64,000 nt of DNA from Lentzea indica (lineage in GTDB: Bacteria > Actinomycetota > Actinomycetes > Mycobacteriales > Pseudonocardiaceae), in contig NZ_VSRL01000008.1 in assembly GCF_012184385.1 (NCBI RefSeq), forward strand, positions 1 through 64,000. Reading direction: 5' to 3'. The translations under genes were made by a program, and so were the position numbers. Below the pieces are notes generated by a model that was given only the letters and a program-made list of their open reading frames with translations, searched no databases and was not told where the DNA came from. Of this stretch, positions 1 through 8,845 are shown in pieces. Numbering within the stretch: the first letter of the stretch is position 1; each line of letters begins with the position of its first letter.

Positions 1-493
1 GTGGACAGGTTGCCGCCCTCCCAGGCGGAGCGCAGTGTGGCGGAGAGTGTGTTGCCCTCGCGTCGCATGCGGGCGATGACCGATGCCCATTCGGTTTCGC
101 CCTGACCGCCCTCCCCACGGTTCCGGCGGGCGAGGGTCACTCGATCACCCTGCCCTCCGCGGACCTGGACGCAGCAGCCGCCTCAGCAGCCTCCCCCGAG
201 GAGCTGGAGGAGTCGCTGCGCGGCCGCCTGCGGGCCGACGACGCCCGCACGCTGGCCGAGATGGTCCGCGACGTGTCGAACCGCGGTCAGTTCGGTGCCG
301 CGGCCAGGGACAAGTGGGGCAAGCGCGTCCGGCCGGACCGGGTGGTCGCGTTCTACGACACGCCGAAGGGCCGCTACCTGCAGATGCGGCGGCCACCGAG
401 GGACAGCCGCCCTGGTCGACCATCGCCCCTGTCGACTACCGGCGACTGCACCACCACCTGGTGGAGCTGCTGGCGGAAGCCGCCGGTTCCTGA
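1..493 (+). pseudogene. EspG-like ESX secretion-associated protein, partial and frameshifted
   Basis: C-terminal part of an EspG-family protein, the cytosolic chaperones that bind PE/PPE-type or WXG100 substrates of type VII (ESX) secretion. The phase whose codons begin at 261 reads GQFGAAARDKWG and VVAFYDTPKGRYLQMR, which are EspG-like; after QMR the similarity continues one base back as ATEGQPPWSTIAPVDYRRL to the stop at 491-493. Restoring one G in the GG at 391-392 joins both parts. Upstream of about 100 the correct phase is unclear and the gene runs off the left edge. No other ESX gene is present here. Either a decayed orphan or a sequencing error; the family call is moderately secure. 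Confidence 0.55.
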
Positions 494-521
494 CCGCCCG
501 GGCTCAGTGGCCCTGGAGCGA

Positions 522-971
522 TCAGGGGCCGATGCCCTGGCAGGGCCTGGTCCGCAGGTCGTTCACGTAGTCGTCGGGCGCACCGGCGGCCTCGGCCGCG
601 TCGGCGACCACCCCGATGTACCGCGCGGACGGCAGCCCGCCCTCGTAGGCGTCCAGCACGTAGAGCCAGGCGACCACGGACCCTTCGAGGGTCTGCACGC
701 GCAACCGGATCTTCTTGTAGAGGCCGAGCGCGCCCTCCCACCGGTCGAGCCGCGACTCGTCACGTGGCGACACGTCGTAGAGCACGCAGAACGTCTGCTG
801 GTCTGGCTCCTCGACGATGGTGGCGAGCGCGCCCTCCCAGCCGAGGTCCTCGCCACCGAACGTCAGACGCCAACCGACGAGCCAGCCGGTCCCCGCGAGC
901 GGGGAGTACGGGGCTCGCTCCATCATCTGGTTCGGATCCATGTTCGACCCGTACGCGGCATAGAGCGGCAC
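522..971 (-). CDS. gamma-glutamylcyclotransferase-like protein
   Basis: About 149 aa, family of gamma-glutamyl cyclotransferases (GGCT/BtrG-like) that release 5-oxoproline from gamma-glutamyl amines. The family signature YAAYGSNM sits directly after the start, followed by the middle block LAGTGWLVGWRLTF and a C-terminal VLDAYEGGLPSARYIG segment. The GTG at 969-971 is chosen because it places the conserved YGSN loop near the N-terminus; a longer frame to 1100 would run into lpdA, which is divergent. The substrate is unknown. It faces lpdA across about 110 bp that must hold both promoters. Confidence 0.75.
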   Translation of the reverse strand: MPLYAAYGSNMDPNQMMERAPYSPLAGTGWLVGWRLTFGGEDLGWEGALATIVEEPDQQTFCVLYDVSPRDESRLDRWEGALGLYKKIRLRVQTLEGSVVAWLYVLDAYEGGLPSARYIGVVADAAEAAGAPDDYVNDLRTRPCQGIGP

Positions 972-1080
972 GTCCGACAGCGTAGCGACCCAACGATCAG
1001 CTTTCGGTACTGACGACACGCTCGATTCGGCCAACGCGTACGGTTGTGCCGGCCAGCAAGCGCGCAGAAGGGAACTGATC

Positions 1081-2485
1081 GTGACCCGCATCGTCATCAT
1101 GGGCGGCGGACCCGCAGGTTACGAGGCAGCCCTGGTCGCGGCGCAGCACGGCGCCGACGTGACCGTGGTGGAGAACGACGGAGCCGGTGGCGCGTGCGTG
1201 TTGTACGACTGCGTGCCGTCGAAGACCTTCATCGCGTCGGCGGGGGCTCGCAGCGCCTTCCGCAACGCCGGTGAGCTGGGCATTCAGACCAACAACGACC
1301 TGGCGGCCGTCGACCTCCCGGTCGTCCACGGACGGGTGAAGGGCCTCGCACTGGCGCAGTCCGCGGACGTGCGGGCGCGGCTGCAGCGCGAAGGCGTGCG
1401 GCTGATCAACGGACGCGCGAAGTTCGCGGACGACACCAGGGGGCTCGCGCAGCACCAGGTCGTTCGCGATCAGCGCGGACGGCGGGGAGGAGATCCTCAA
1501 CGCCGATGTGGTGCTCATCGCAACGGGCGCCACGCCGCGTGTCCTGCAGGGCGCTGAGCCGGACGGCAAGCGGGTCCTCACCTGGCGGCAGATCTACGAC
1601 CTGCCAGAACTGCCAGAGCACCTCGCGGTCATCGGCTCCGGTGTGACCGGTGTCGAGTTCGCCAGCGCCTACACCGAGATGGGCGTGAAGGTGACGATGG
1701 TCTCCAGCCGGGACCGGGTGCTCCCTCACGAGGACGCCGACGCGGCCGCGGTGCTGGAAGACGTGTTCGCCGAGCGCGGCACGGCCGTCGTCAAGCACGC
1801 CCGCGCTGACCGGGTCGAGAACACCGGCGACGGTGTGCTGATCCACCTGGAAGACGGTCGCACGATCGAGGCATCCCACGCGCTGATGACCGTCGGCTCC
1901 GTGCCGAACACGAACGACATCGGCCTGGACAAGATCGGCATCGAGCTCGGCCGCGGCGGGTACATCCCCGTCGACCGGGTCAGCCGAACCAACGTCAGCG
2001 GCGTCTACGCGGCCGGCGACTGCACCGGTGTGCTGCTGCTCGCGTCCGTGGCCGCCATGCAGGGCCGCATCGCGATGTGGCACGCGCTGGGCGAGGGTGT
2101 CAGCCCGATCAAGCTCAAGACCGTCGCCGCGAACGTCTTCACCAACCCCGAGATCGCGAGCGTCGGCATCAGCCAGCAGGCGATCGACTCGGGCGAGGTG
2201 CCCGCGCGCACGATCATGCTGCCGCTCGCCACGAACCCCCGCGCCAAGATGGAGGGTCTGCGCCGCGGCTTCGTGAAGCTGTTCTGCCGCCCGGCGACGG
2301 GCGTGGTCATCGGCGGTGTCGTCGTCGCTCCGAACGCGAGCGAGCTCATCCTGCCGATCGCGCTGGCCGTGCAGAACCAGCTCACCGTCGAGCACCTCGC
2401 CACGACCTTCTCCGTCTACCCGTCGCTGTCGGGTTCGATCACCGAGGCGGGTCGTCAGCTGATGCGGCACGACGACCTGGACTGA
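1081..2485 (+). CDS. lpdA: NAD(P)H-quinone dehydrogenase LpdA-type (one frameshift)
   Basis: Flavoprotein disulfide reductase-like NAD(P)H:quinone oxidoreductase resembling mycobacterial LpdA (Rv3303c), about 467 aa if repaired. Visible are the N-terminal FAD fold (IVIMGGGPAGYEAA), the CVLYDCVPSKTF segment in place of a redox CxxxxC (only one Cys of a normal pair is retained, typical of LpdA), the NAD fold (VIGSGVTGVEFASAY), the second FAD motif (YAAGDCTGV) and the dimerisation domain. GTG start. The frame changes by +1 between about 1436 and 1500, most simply by one extra G in the G5 run at 1439-1443. Both halves are intact, so a sequence error is likely. Confidence 0.85.
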
Positions 2486-2500
2486 CCGGGGCAACCTTTC

Positions 2501-2539
2501 CCAGTGCTCGAGCGTGTGGTGAGAAAACGCTGACACTGG
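2501..2539 (+). terminator. hairpin after lpdA
   Basis: Outer arms CCAGTG/CACTGG enclose inner arms AGCGT/ACGCT around a loop containing GAGAAAA. It starts 15 nt after the lpdA stop and overlaps the ribosome binding region of the next gene, so it may be a terminator, an attenuator or a translation-modulating hairpin. No T tract follows. Confidence 0.4.
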
Positions 2540-2549
2540 GGAGGATGTC

Positions 2550-3227
2550 ATGGGAGGAACCAGAAGATCCATCGCACTGCTGACCGCGCTCGGCCTGCTC
2601 GCGGTCGTCCCGGTCACCGCACAGGCACAGACCGATCTCAAGCTCGTGGTCGCACCATTTTCGCCGACGGCCGGCGCTGGGGTGATGGTGTCGCTGGACG
2701 GCTGCAAGACGCCGACCGTCGCCACGTCACCCGGCTTCCAGGCGCCCGCAAAGCTGGAGCGGCGCGGGGAGAACGCGATGAACGGCTTCACGAACGTGGT
2801 CGAGAAGGCCGGTGACTACGTGGCAACGGCGGAGTGCGACGGCAAGTCCTACACGGCCCAGTTCTCGGTGGTGAACCGGCCACAGCCCAGCTGGGGCTTC
2901 GGGCCGCTGGAGGTCGAGCCGGGCGGAACGGTCACCGCCTCGACCAACAAGATGACCTGTCTTCCCGAGCCCGTCACCTCGCCCGGCTTCACCAAGCCGA
3001 TCTATCTGAGCATCGTGCCTCCGAGCACTTTCCAGGGCAGCACCACGGTGATCACGACGCCGGGTACCTACACCGCCACCTTCCGCTGCTCGAACGGCGC
3101 GGCGCCCACCACTCAGCAGTTCACGATCAAGGCCCCTTCCACCACGACACCACCGCCCGGCAAACCCAAGCCGCCCATCGTCAAGCCGAAGGGTGCGGCG
3201 AACACCGGCGGTGGCGGTACCGCGTGA
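2550..3227 (+). CDS. secreted protein of unknown function coupled to a sortase
   Basis: 225 aa with a clear Sec signal peptide (LLTALGLLAVVPVTAQA, cleavage near residue 26). The mature part consists of two similar beta-rich repeats, each with a CKTPTVATSPGF / CLPEPVTSPGF segment, then a Pro/Thr linker (STTTPPPGKPKPPIVK) and the terminus PKGAANTGGGGTA. There is no LPXTG motif, no C-terminal membrane helix and no basic tail, yet the stop overlaps the start of a class F sortase gene (GTGA). ATG start with GGGGAGG at 2538-2544. Function unknown; it may be a partner or substrate of the sortase. Confidence 0.8.
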   Translation: MGGTRRSIALLTALGLLAVVPVTAQAQTDLKLVVAPFSPTAGAGVMVSLDGCKTPTVATSPGFQAPAKLERRGENAMNGFTNVVEKAGDYVATAECDGKSYTAQFSVVNRPQPSWGFGPLEVEPGGTVTASTNKMTCLPEPVTSPGFTKPIYLSIVPPSTFQGSTTVITTPGTYTATFRCSNGAAPTTQQFTIKAPSTTTPPPGKPKPPIVKPKGAANTGGGGTA

Positions 3228-3823
3228 CACCGAAGACGATCTTCGCGGGACTGGTGACGCTGGCGCTGCTGACCGGCTGCGCCGCGTCACCCGAGCTCGT
3301 CATGCCCACCGGACCGGCACCGTCCACCTCGACTGTGGTGTCCACTTCGGACACCACTGCCGCCACGGGCATGCCGCCGTCGGAACCGACCGAGGTGCGC
3401 ATCCCGAAGATCGGCGCGAAGTCGTCGCTCGTCCCGCTCGGGCTGAACCCGGACGAGACGATCGAGGTGCCGCCGGTCGAGCAGCCGATGCAGGCCGGCT
3501 GGTACCGCCTCGCCCGCACGCCGGGTGAGGCTGGCCCCGCCGTTCTGCTGGGTCACGTCGACGGCAACAGGCAGCCGGGCATCTTCTTCCGGCTCAAGGA
3601 ACTCGCCGCTGGCGACGAGGTCGAGGTGTCCAGGAAGGACGGCACCACGGCCCGGTTCCGCGTGACCAGGACCGAGCAGATCGCCAAGGACAGCTTCCCC
3701 ACCGAAGCCGTCTACGGCGACACCGCCGAGCCGGAGCTCCGCCTCATCACCTGCGGCGGAAGCTTCGACGAGGCCGCCCGCAGCTACCGGGACAACATCA
3801 TCGTCTACGCACGGCTGACCTGA
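3224..3823 (+). CDS. class F sortase, lipoprotein-like
   Basis: 199 aa. N-terminal lipobox (LLTGC, Cys19) and a Ser/Thr linker precede the sortase beta-barrel. The catalytic triad is visible: His111 in LLGHVDG, Cys177 in LITCGG and Arg189 in YRDNIIVYA, so it should be an active transpeptidase or protease at the outer membrane face. Starts at GTG 3224, overlapping the stop of the upstream secreted-protein gene by 4 nt, which implies coupled translation. Class F sortases of actinobacteria have poorly known substrates. The next gene is a paralogue lacking the His. Confidence 0.85.
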   Translation: MTPKTIFAGLVTLALLTGCAASPELVMPTGPAPSTSTVVSTSDTTAATGMPPSEPTEVRIPKIGAKSSLVPLGLNPDETIEVPPVEQPMQAGWYRLARTPGEAGPAVLLGHVDGNRQPGIFFRLKELAAGDEVEVSRKDGTTARFRVTRTEQIAKDSFPTEAVYGDTAEPELRLITCGGSFDEAARSYRDNIIVYARLT

Positions 3824-3876
3824 CCGATGATCACGGTTCGGCCCCGTCTTGATTGGACGAGCAACTAACCCACCGG

Positions 3877-4431
3877 ATGTGCGTCAATGAACCCGTGGGG
3901 ACTCGTGTCTTGATCGCGGTGCTGAGCGTGGCGCTGGCCACAGCCTGTTCGCAGGGGCCGGCGCCGAAGCCGTCGGCGGTGACGAGCGACAGCGCACCGC
4001 CGCCGGTGGTCTCACCGCTGGGCAACTCCGATCCGATGGAACTGCGGATCGACCGCATCGGCGTGCGGTCGTCGTTGGTCGCGCTCGGCCTCGACCCGCA
4101 GGGCGTGGTCCAGATGCCGCCGGTCAACGAAGGCATGCAGGCCGGTTGGCACCAAACGCATCCCCAGCAGTGGATCATCGTCGGGCGGATCGAGAGCAAC
4201 AAGGCCAGAGGCGTCTTCTACCGGCTGAACGACCTGCAGCAGGGTGACGTCCTCGAAGTGTCCAAGAAGGACGGTTCGGTCGCCCGTTTCACCGTGGCGC
4301 GCACGGAGAGGATCATCCGCGACGACTTCTTCGCGGAGGCGGTCGCCAGAGACGCGGACGAGCAGGGGCTGCGCCTGATCACGTGCGGCACTCGCGACAA
4401 CGTGATCGTGCACGCAACCCCTGCCCAATAA
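3877..4431 (+). CDS. sortase paralogue lacking the catalytic histidine
   Basis: 184 aa from ATG 3877 (GTG 3895 is an equally good start and leaves a cleaner signal sequence). Signal region VLIAVLSVALATAC with a lipobox-like Cys, then a sortase fold collinear with the preceding gene: DPMELRIDRIGVRSSLVALGL, GVFYRLNDLQQGDVLEVSKKDG. The Cys (LITCG, Cys170) and the nearby Arg (TRDNVIVHA, Arg173) are kept, but the position of the catalytic His reads IIVGRIES, so His is replaced by Arg104, and the preceding loop is about five residues shorter. Probably a tandem duplicate that has lost or changed activity. Confidence 0.75.
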   Translation: MCVNEPVGTRVLIAVLSVALATACSQGPAPKPSAVTSDSAPPPVVSPLGNSDPMELRIDRIGVRSSLVALGLDPQGVVQMPPVNEGMQAGWHQTHPQQWIIVGRIESNKARGVFYRLNDLQQGDVLEVSKKDGSVARFTVARTERIIRDDFFAEAVARDADEQGLRLITCGTRDNVIVHATPAQ

Positions 4432-4461
4432 CCGCGAGTTCGCGTCGGTCGTCCGGTCACC

Positions 4462-4502
4462 CGCTCGCACCGAAATCGGCGGAGCCCATTTCGGTGCGAG
4501 CG
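4462..4502. terminator. bidirectional terminator-like hairpin
   Basis: Perfect 15-bp inverted repeat, CGCTCGCACCGAAAT at 4462-4476 and its complement at 4488-4502, with an 11-nt loop. It lies between convergent genes (sortase paralogue ending 4431 and glpK ending 4566). AAAT/ATTT next to the loop rather than a long T tract. Confidence 0.7.
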
Positions 4503-4565
4503 AGTCGGCCGGAGACCGACTCAAAGGCGAACTCGCCGCCGTCTGCGGAGCAGCGGCCATCAAAC

Positions 4566-6073
4566 TCAGTCCTCGACCCAGTCGAAGGTCTTTGTGACTG
4601 CCTTCTTCCAGTTCGCGTACTCGGACGTGCGGCGGGCGTCGTCCATCTGCGGCTCCCACTGCTTGTCCATCGCCCAGTTCTCGCGGATGTCGTCCTCGGT
4701 CTTCCAGAACCCGACCGCGAGACCGGCCGCGTAGGCCGCACCGAGCGCGGTCGTCTCGGCCACCACCGGCCTGATCACCGGCACGCCGAGGATGTCCGCC
4801 TGGAACTGCATCAGCAGCTCGTTCACGACCATGCCGCCGTCGACCTTCAGCGCCGTCAGGTCGACGCCCGAGTCGGCGTTCATCGCGTCGAGCACCTCAC
4901 GGGTCTGGAAGGCCGTCGCCTCCAGGACGGCCCGTGCGAGGTGGCCCTTGTTGACGAACCGGGTCAGGCCGACGATCGCGCCACGGGCGTCGGAACGCCA
5001 GTACGGCGCGAACAGGCCGGAGAACGCGGGCACGAAGTACGCGCCGCCGTTGTCCTCGACGGAACGCGCGTGCTCCTCGATCTCGGCCGCGCTGCTGATC
5101 ATGCCGAGGTTGTCGCGCAGCCACTGCACCAGCGAGCCGGTGACCGCGATCGAGCCCTCCAGCGCGTAGACCGGGGCGGCCTCGCCGATCTTGTAGCAGA
5201 CGGTGGTGAGCAACCCGTTCTCGCTCATCACCTTCTCGGTGCCGGTGTTGAGCAGCATGAAGTTGCCGGTGCCGTAGGTGTTCTTGGCTTCACCGGGCGA
5301 CAGGCAGGCCTGGCCGAACGTCGCCGCCTGCTGGTCGCCGAGGATGCCGGCGATCGGCACGCCCGCCAGCGCCCCGCGCTCGCGCACCTGGCCGTAGACC
5401 TCGGACGACGACCGGATCTCCGGCAGCATCGACATCGGGATGCCCATGTCGGCGGCGATCGACGAGTCCCACTGCAGCGTGTCGAGGTCCATGAGCATGG
5501 TGCGCGACGCGTTGGTCGGGTCGGTGACGTGCACGCCGCCGTCGGTGCCGCCCGTCATGTTCCACAGCACCCACGTGTCCATGTTGCCAAACAGCAGGTC
5601 ACCGGCCTCAGCGCGTTCCCGCGCACCCTCGACGTTGTCGAGGATCCAGCGGACCTTGGGCCCGGAGAAGTAGGTCGCGAGCGGCAGGCCGACCTTGGGC
5701 CGGTAGCGCTCCTGCCCGCCGCCGAGCGCGCCCAGCTCCTGCACGATCTTGTCGGTGCGCGTGTCCTGCCACACGATGGCGTTGTAGACGGGTGCGCCGG
5801 TGTTCTTGTCCCACACCACCGCGGTCTCGCGCTGGTTGGTGATGCCGACGGCTGCGATGTCCGAAGTGGACAGATCGGCCTTCGCGAGCGCGCCCGCGGC
5901 GACCTGGCGGGTGTTCTGCCAGACCTCCATCGGGTCGTGCTCGACCCAGCCCGCCTTCGGGAAGATCTGCTCGTGCTCCTTCTGGTCGACGACACCACCC
6001 GACCAGAGTGGTCGAAGATCATGCAACGCGTCGACGTGGTGCCCTGGTCGATCGCGGCCACGTACTGGGTCAT
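4566..6073 (-). CDS. glpK: glycerol kinase (one frameshift)
   Basis: FGGY-family ATP-dependent glycerol kinase, about 502 aa after repair. The start ATG at 6071-6073 opens with [21 protein letters not shown], the phosphate-binding N-terminus; the C-terminal domain has the [20 protein letters not shown] and [14 protein letters not shown] blocks. After GRVVS the frame breaks and continues as [20 protein letters not shown] in another phase; inserting one C at 5990/5991 on the plus strand (CGAC-GA) restores it. All conserved blocks are otherwise present, so the break is probably a sequence error. It lies 13 nt downstream of glpF in one operon. Confidence 0.9.
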
Positions 6074-6086
6074 GCGAGAAGTCCTT

Positions 6087-6830
6087 TCAGACCGGGAGAA
6101 CCAGGTAGAGCAACGCGGCGAGCGCGCCACCCACGAGCGGGCCCAGGACAGGGACCCACGAGTAACCCCAGTTCGCGTTGCCCTTGTTGTGGATCGGCAT
6201 GAGGAACGCATAGGCGATGCGCGGACCGAGGTCGCGCGCCGGGTTGATGGCGTAGCCCGTCGGGCCACCGAGCGACGTACCGATCACCAGCACGACGAAC
6301 GCGACACCCGCGTAGCCGAGCGCCGAGTTGCCGAACGTCGGAACCCCTCCGTCGGCGACCTTCACGGTCGGGGACAGCAGGATCCATGCGACGAGCACGA
6401 ACGTGCCGATGATCTCGGAGACGAGGTTCCACGGCTTGTTCGGGACGGTCGGGCCGGTGGAGAAGATGCCGAGCGTGTTCTGCGGCTGGTCGTGGGTGTC
6501 GAACTGGAGCTTGTACGTCGCCCAGCACAGCATCGCACCGATGATCGCGCCGACCATCTGTCCGAGGATGTAGACGGGAACATCGCCCCACGGCGTCTTG
6601 TCCGCGATGGCGAGACCGAGGGTCACGGCGGGGTTGAGGTGCGCACCGCTGGGGTCCGCGATGCTCGCACCGGTGAAGACGGCGAAGGCCCAGCCGACGT
6701 TGACGAACAGGAACCCGGTGCTGTTGCCGAGCGTGTTCTTGAGCACCTGGTTCGCGACGACACCGGTGCCCAGGAGGATGAGGACCGCGGTCCCCAGCGT
6801 CTCCCAAACGAAGATCGAGCCTGCACTCAT
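6087..6830 (-). CDS. glpF: glycerol uptake facilitator (MIP family)
   Basis: 247-aa aquaglyceroporin with six membrane segments and both half-helix signatures, HLNPAVTLG and INPARDLGPR; the Asp after the second NPAR is typical of glycerol channels. ATG at 6828-6830 is preceded by GAGAGGG. It delivers glycerol to GlpK encoded directly downstream, and glpD is transcribed divergently, so the three form a glycerol-to-dihydroxyacetone-phosphate route. Confidence 0.93.
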   Translation of the reverse strand: MSAGSIFVWETLGTAVLILLGTGVVANQVLKNTLGNSTGFLFVNVGWAFAVFTGASIADPSGAHLNPAVTLGLAIADKTPWGDVPVYILGQMVGAIIGAMLCWATYKLQFDTHDQPQNTLGIFSTGPTVPNKPWNLVSEIIGTFVLVAWILLSPTVKVADGGVPTFGNSALGYAGVAFVVLVIGTSLGGPTGYAINPARDLGPRIAYAFLMPIHNKGNANWGYSWVPVLGPLVGGALAALLYLVLPV

Positions 6831-6988
6831 CGTCGACCCTCTCTTGTTCGCGGCAAGGAGGGAGCGCAAAACCCGGAGGTCAGGCCGCGCCGCCCGCCCA
6901 CAACGTGCTCGGACGCTATTACCGTGCTGATCAGTTGTCTACGCCAAGTACGTGCGGTCAGGCCATTTTTGGGCCATAAGGTTGCGGA

Positions 6989-7010
6989 CTTCCCGCCCAT
7001 GGGCGGGAAG
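6989..7010. promoter_or_regulatory. perfect palindrome in the glpF/glpD intergenic region
   Basis: A perfect 22-bp palindrome: arm CTTCCCGCCC, centre AT, then the complementary arm. It lies 50 bp before the glpD start and about 160 bp before glpF on the other strand. A second imperfect symmetry (GGCCA, T5, GGGCC) is at 6961-6975. Position and symmetry suit an operator for a dimeric repressor such as the IclR-type GylR of streptomycetes or a GlpR; no such regulator gene is in the window. Confidence 0.55.
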
Positions 7011-7060
7011 GGGTGGCTGAAGGTAGCGTGAGGCGAAGCCGTCACAGGGAGGCGTCTGTC

Positions 7061-8824
7061 GTGGCCACGCGCAAGAACGCAGCTGCACCACCGCAAACCC
7101 ATGTAGCACCTCCGATCACCGGCAGACTCGGGCCTGCGGAGCGCGAGGAGTCGTGGCAACGGCTGGAGGCGGAGACGTTCGACGTCGTCGTGATCGGCGG
7201 TGGTGTCGTCGGTGTCGGTGCGGCACTGGACGCGGCCACGCGCGGCCTGCGGGTGGCGCTCGTCGAGGCCCGTGACCTCGCCTCCGGCACGTCCAGCCGG
7301 TCCTCCAAGCTCTTCCACGGCGGCCTTCGCTACCTGGAACAGCTGGAGTTCGGCCTGGTCCGCGAAGCACTGCGCGAGCGCGAGCTGATGCTGACGCGCA
7401 TCGCACCGCATCTCGTGAAGCCGGTCAGCTTCCTCTACCCGCTCACCAACCGCATGTGGGAGCGGCCGTACACAGCGGCCGGTCTGTTCCTCTACGACAC
7501 GATGGGCGGCGCCCGGTCCGTGCCGGGGCAGAAACATCTCACCCGAGCAGGTGCGCTCCGGCTGGTCCCCGCTTTGAAGCGCGACGCGTTGATCGGCGGC
7601 ATCCGTTACTACGACGCCCAGGCCGACGACGCCAGGCACACGATGATGGTCGGCCGCACCGCCGCCCACTACGGCGCCGTGGTGCGCACGTCGACCCAGG
7701 TGGTCGGGTTCCTGCGCGAGGCCGACCGCGTCTCCGGTGTGCGCGTGCGTGACGTCGAAGACGGTCGCGAGGTCGACGTGCGGGCGCACGCGGTGATCAA
7801 CGCGACCGGCGTGTGGACGGACGAGCTGCAGCGGCTCTCCGGCTCGCGCGGACGGTTCCGGGTGCGGGCGTCGAAGGGCGTGCACATCGTCGTGCCGCGC
7901 GACCGGATCGTCGCCGAGTCCGGGATGATCCTGCGCACCGAGAAGTCGGTGCTGTTCGTGATCCCGTGGCGCAACCACTGGATCGTCGGCACCACGGACA
8001 CCGACTGGAACCTCGACCTGGCGCACCCCGCGGCGACCAAGCACGACATCGACTACATCCTCGAACACGTCAACTCGGTGCTCGCGACGCCGTTGACGCA
8101 CGACGACATCGAGGGCGTCTACGCGGGACTGCGGCCGCTGCTGGCCGGCGAATCCGATTCGACGTCAAAGCTTTCGCGTGAGCACGCGGTGGCACGGGTC
8201 GCTCCCGGACTGGTGGCGATCGCGGGCGGCAAGTACACGACGTACCGGGTGATGGGCGCGGACGCCGTCGACGCGGCGCACGTGGACCTGCCGGGACGCA
8301 TCCAGCCGTCCATCACGGACAAGGTGCCGCTGGTCGGTGCCGACGGCTACCACGCGCTGGTGAACCAGGCCGACCAGCTGGCGGCCAAGCACGGGCTGCA
8401 CCCGTACCGCGTGCGGCACCTGCTGGACCGCTACGGCTCCCTGGTGCACGAGGTGCTGTCGCTGGCCGCCGACAACTCCGAGCTGCTCAAGCCGATTCCG
8501 GCCTCCCCCGACTACCTGCAGGTCGAGGCGGTGTACGCGGCCTCGCACGAGGGAGCGATGCACCTGGAGGACGTGCTGACGCGGCGCACCCGCATCTCCA
8601 TCGAGTACGCCCACCGCGGCGTCGACTCGGCGGAGGCGGTGGCACGGCTCGTCGCGCTGGTCCTCGGCTGGGACGAGGACGCGATCAAACGCGAGGTCGA
8701 GGTCTACTGCGCCCGCGTCGAGGCCGAACGCGCGTCGCAGGCCCAACCGGACGACCAGGCAGCCGACGCCGTTCGTGCCGCCGCTCCGGAAGCTCGTGCG
8801 CAACTGACGGAACCGGTGAGCTGA
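7061..8824 (+). CDS. glpD: glycerol-3-phosphate dehydrogenase
   Basis: 587-aa FAD-dependent sn-glycerol-3-phosphate dehydrogenase feeding electrons to quinone. The FAD-binding VIGGGVVGVGAALDAATRG is near residue 45, followed by TSSRSSKLFHGGLRYLEQ, the substrate-domain blocks VPWRNHWIVGTTDTDW and GGKYTTYRVMG, and the C-terminal GlpD domain (THDDIEGVYAGLRP precedes it). GTG start 7061 with AGGGAGG at 7046-7052. Divergent from glpF-glpK. Counterpart of mycobacterial glpD2, which is also next to lpdA. Confidence 0.93.
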   Translation: MATRKNAAAPPQTHVAPPITGRLGPAEREESWQRLEAETFDVVVIGGGVVGVGAALDAATRGLRVALVEARDLASGTSSRSSKLFHGGLRYLEQLEFGLVREALRERELMLTRIAPHLVKPVSFLYPLTNRMWERPYTAAGLFLYDTMGGARSVPGQKHLTRAGALRLVPALKRDALIGGIRYYDAQADDARHTMMVGRTAAHYGAVVRTSTQVVGFLREADRVSGVRVRDVEDGREVDVRAHAVINATGVWTDELQRLSGSRGRFRVRASKGVHIVVPRDRIVAESGMILRTEKSVLFVIPWRNHWIVGTTDTDWNLDLAHPAATKHDIDYILEHVNSVLATPLTHDDIEGVYAGLRPLLAGESDSTSKLSREHAVARVAPGLVAIAGGKYTTYRVMGADAVDAAHVDLPGRIQPSITDKVPLVGADGYHALVNQADQLAAKHGLHPYRVRHLLDRYGSLVHEVLSLAADNSELLKPIPASPDYLQVEAVYAASHEGAMHLEDVLTRRTRISIEYAHRGVDSAEAVARLVALVLGWDEDAIKREVEVYCARVEAERASQAQPDDQAADAVRAAAPEARAQLTEPVS

Positions 8825-8845
8825 TCTTTTGGGCATGCTGGAGGC

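Noticed and set aside
972-1100. Longer N-terminus (192 aa) for the gamma-glutamylcyclotransferase-like protein
   Set aside because: It would overlap the lpdA start and adds sequence without similarity; the conserved YGSN motif fits a start at 971.
2550-3227. Classical LPXTG sortase substrate
   Set aside because: No LPXTG/LAXTG motif, no C-terminal membrane helix and no basic tail; only a loose ANTG-like string is present.
4383-7031. 882-codon open frame on the plus strand opposite glpK and glpF
   Set aside because: No domain or signal, Arg/Asp/Val/Gly-rich composition typical of antisense frames; glpK and glpF are certain.
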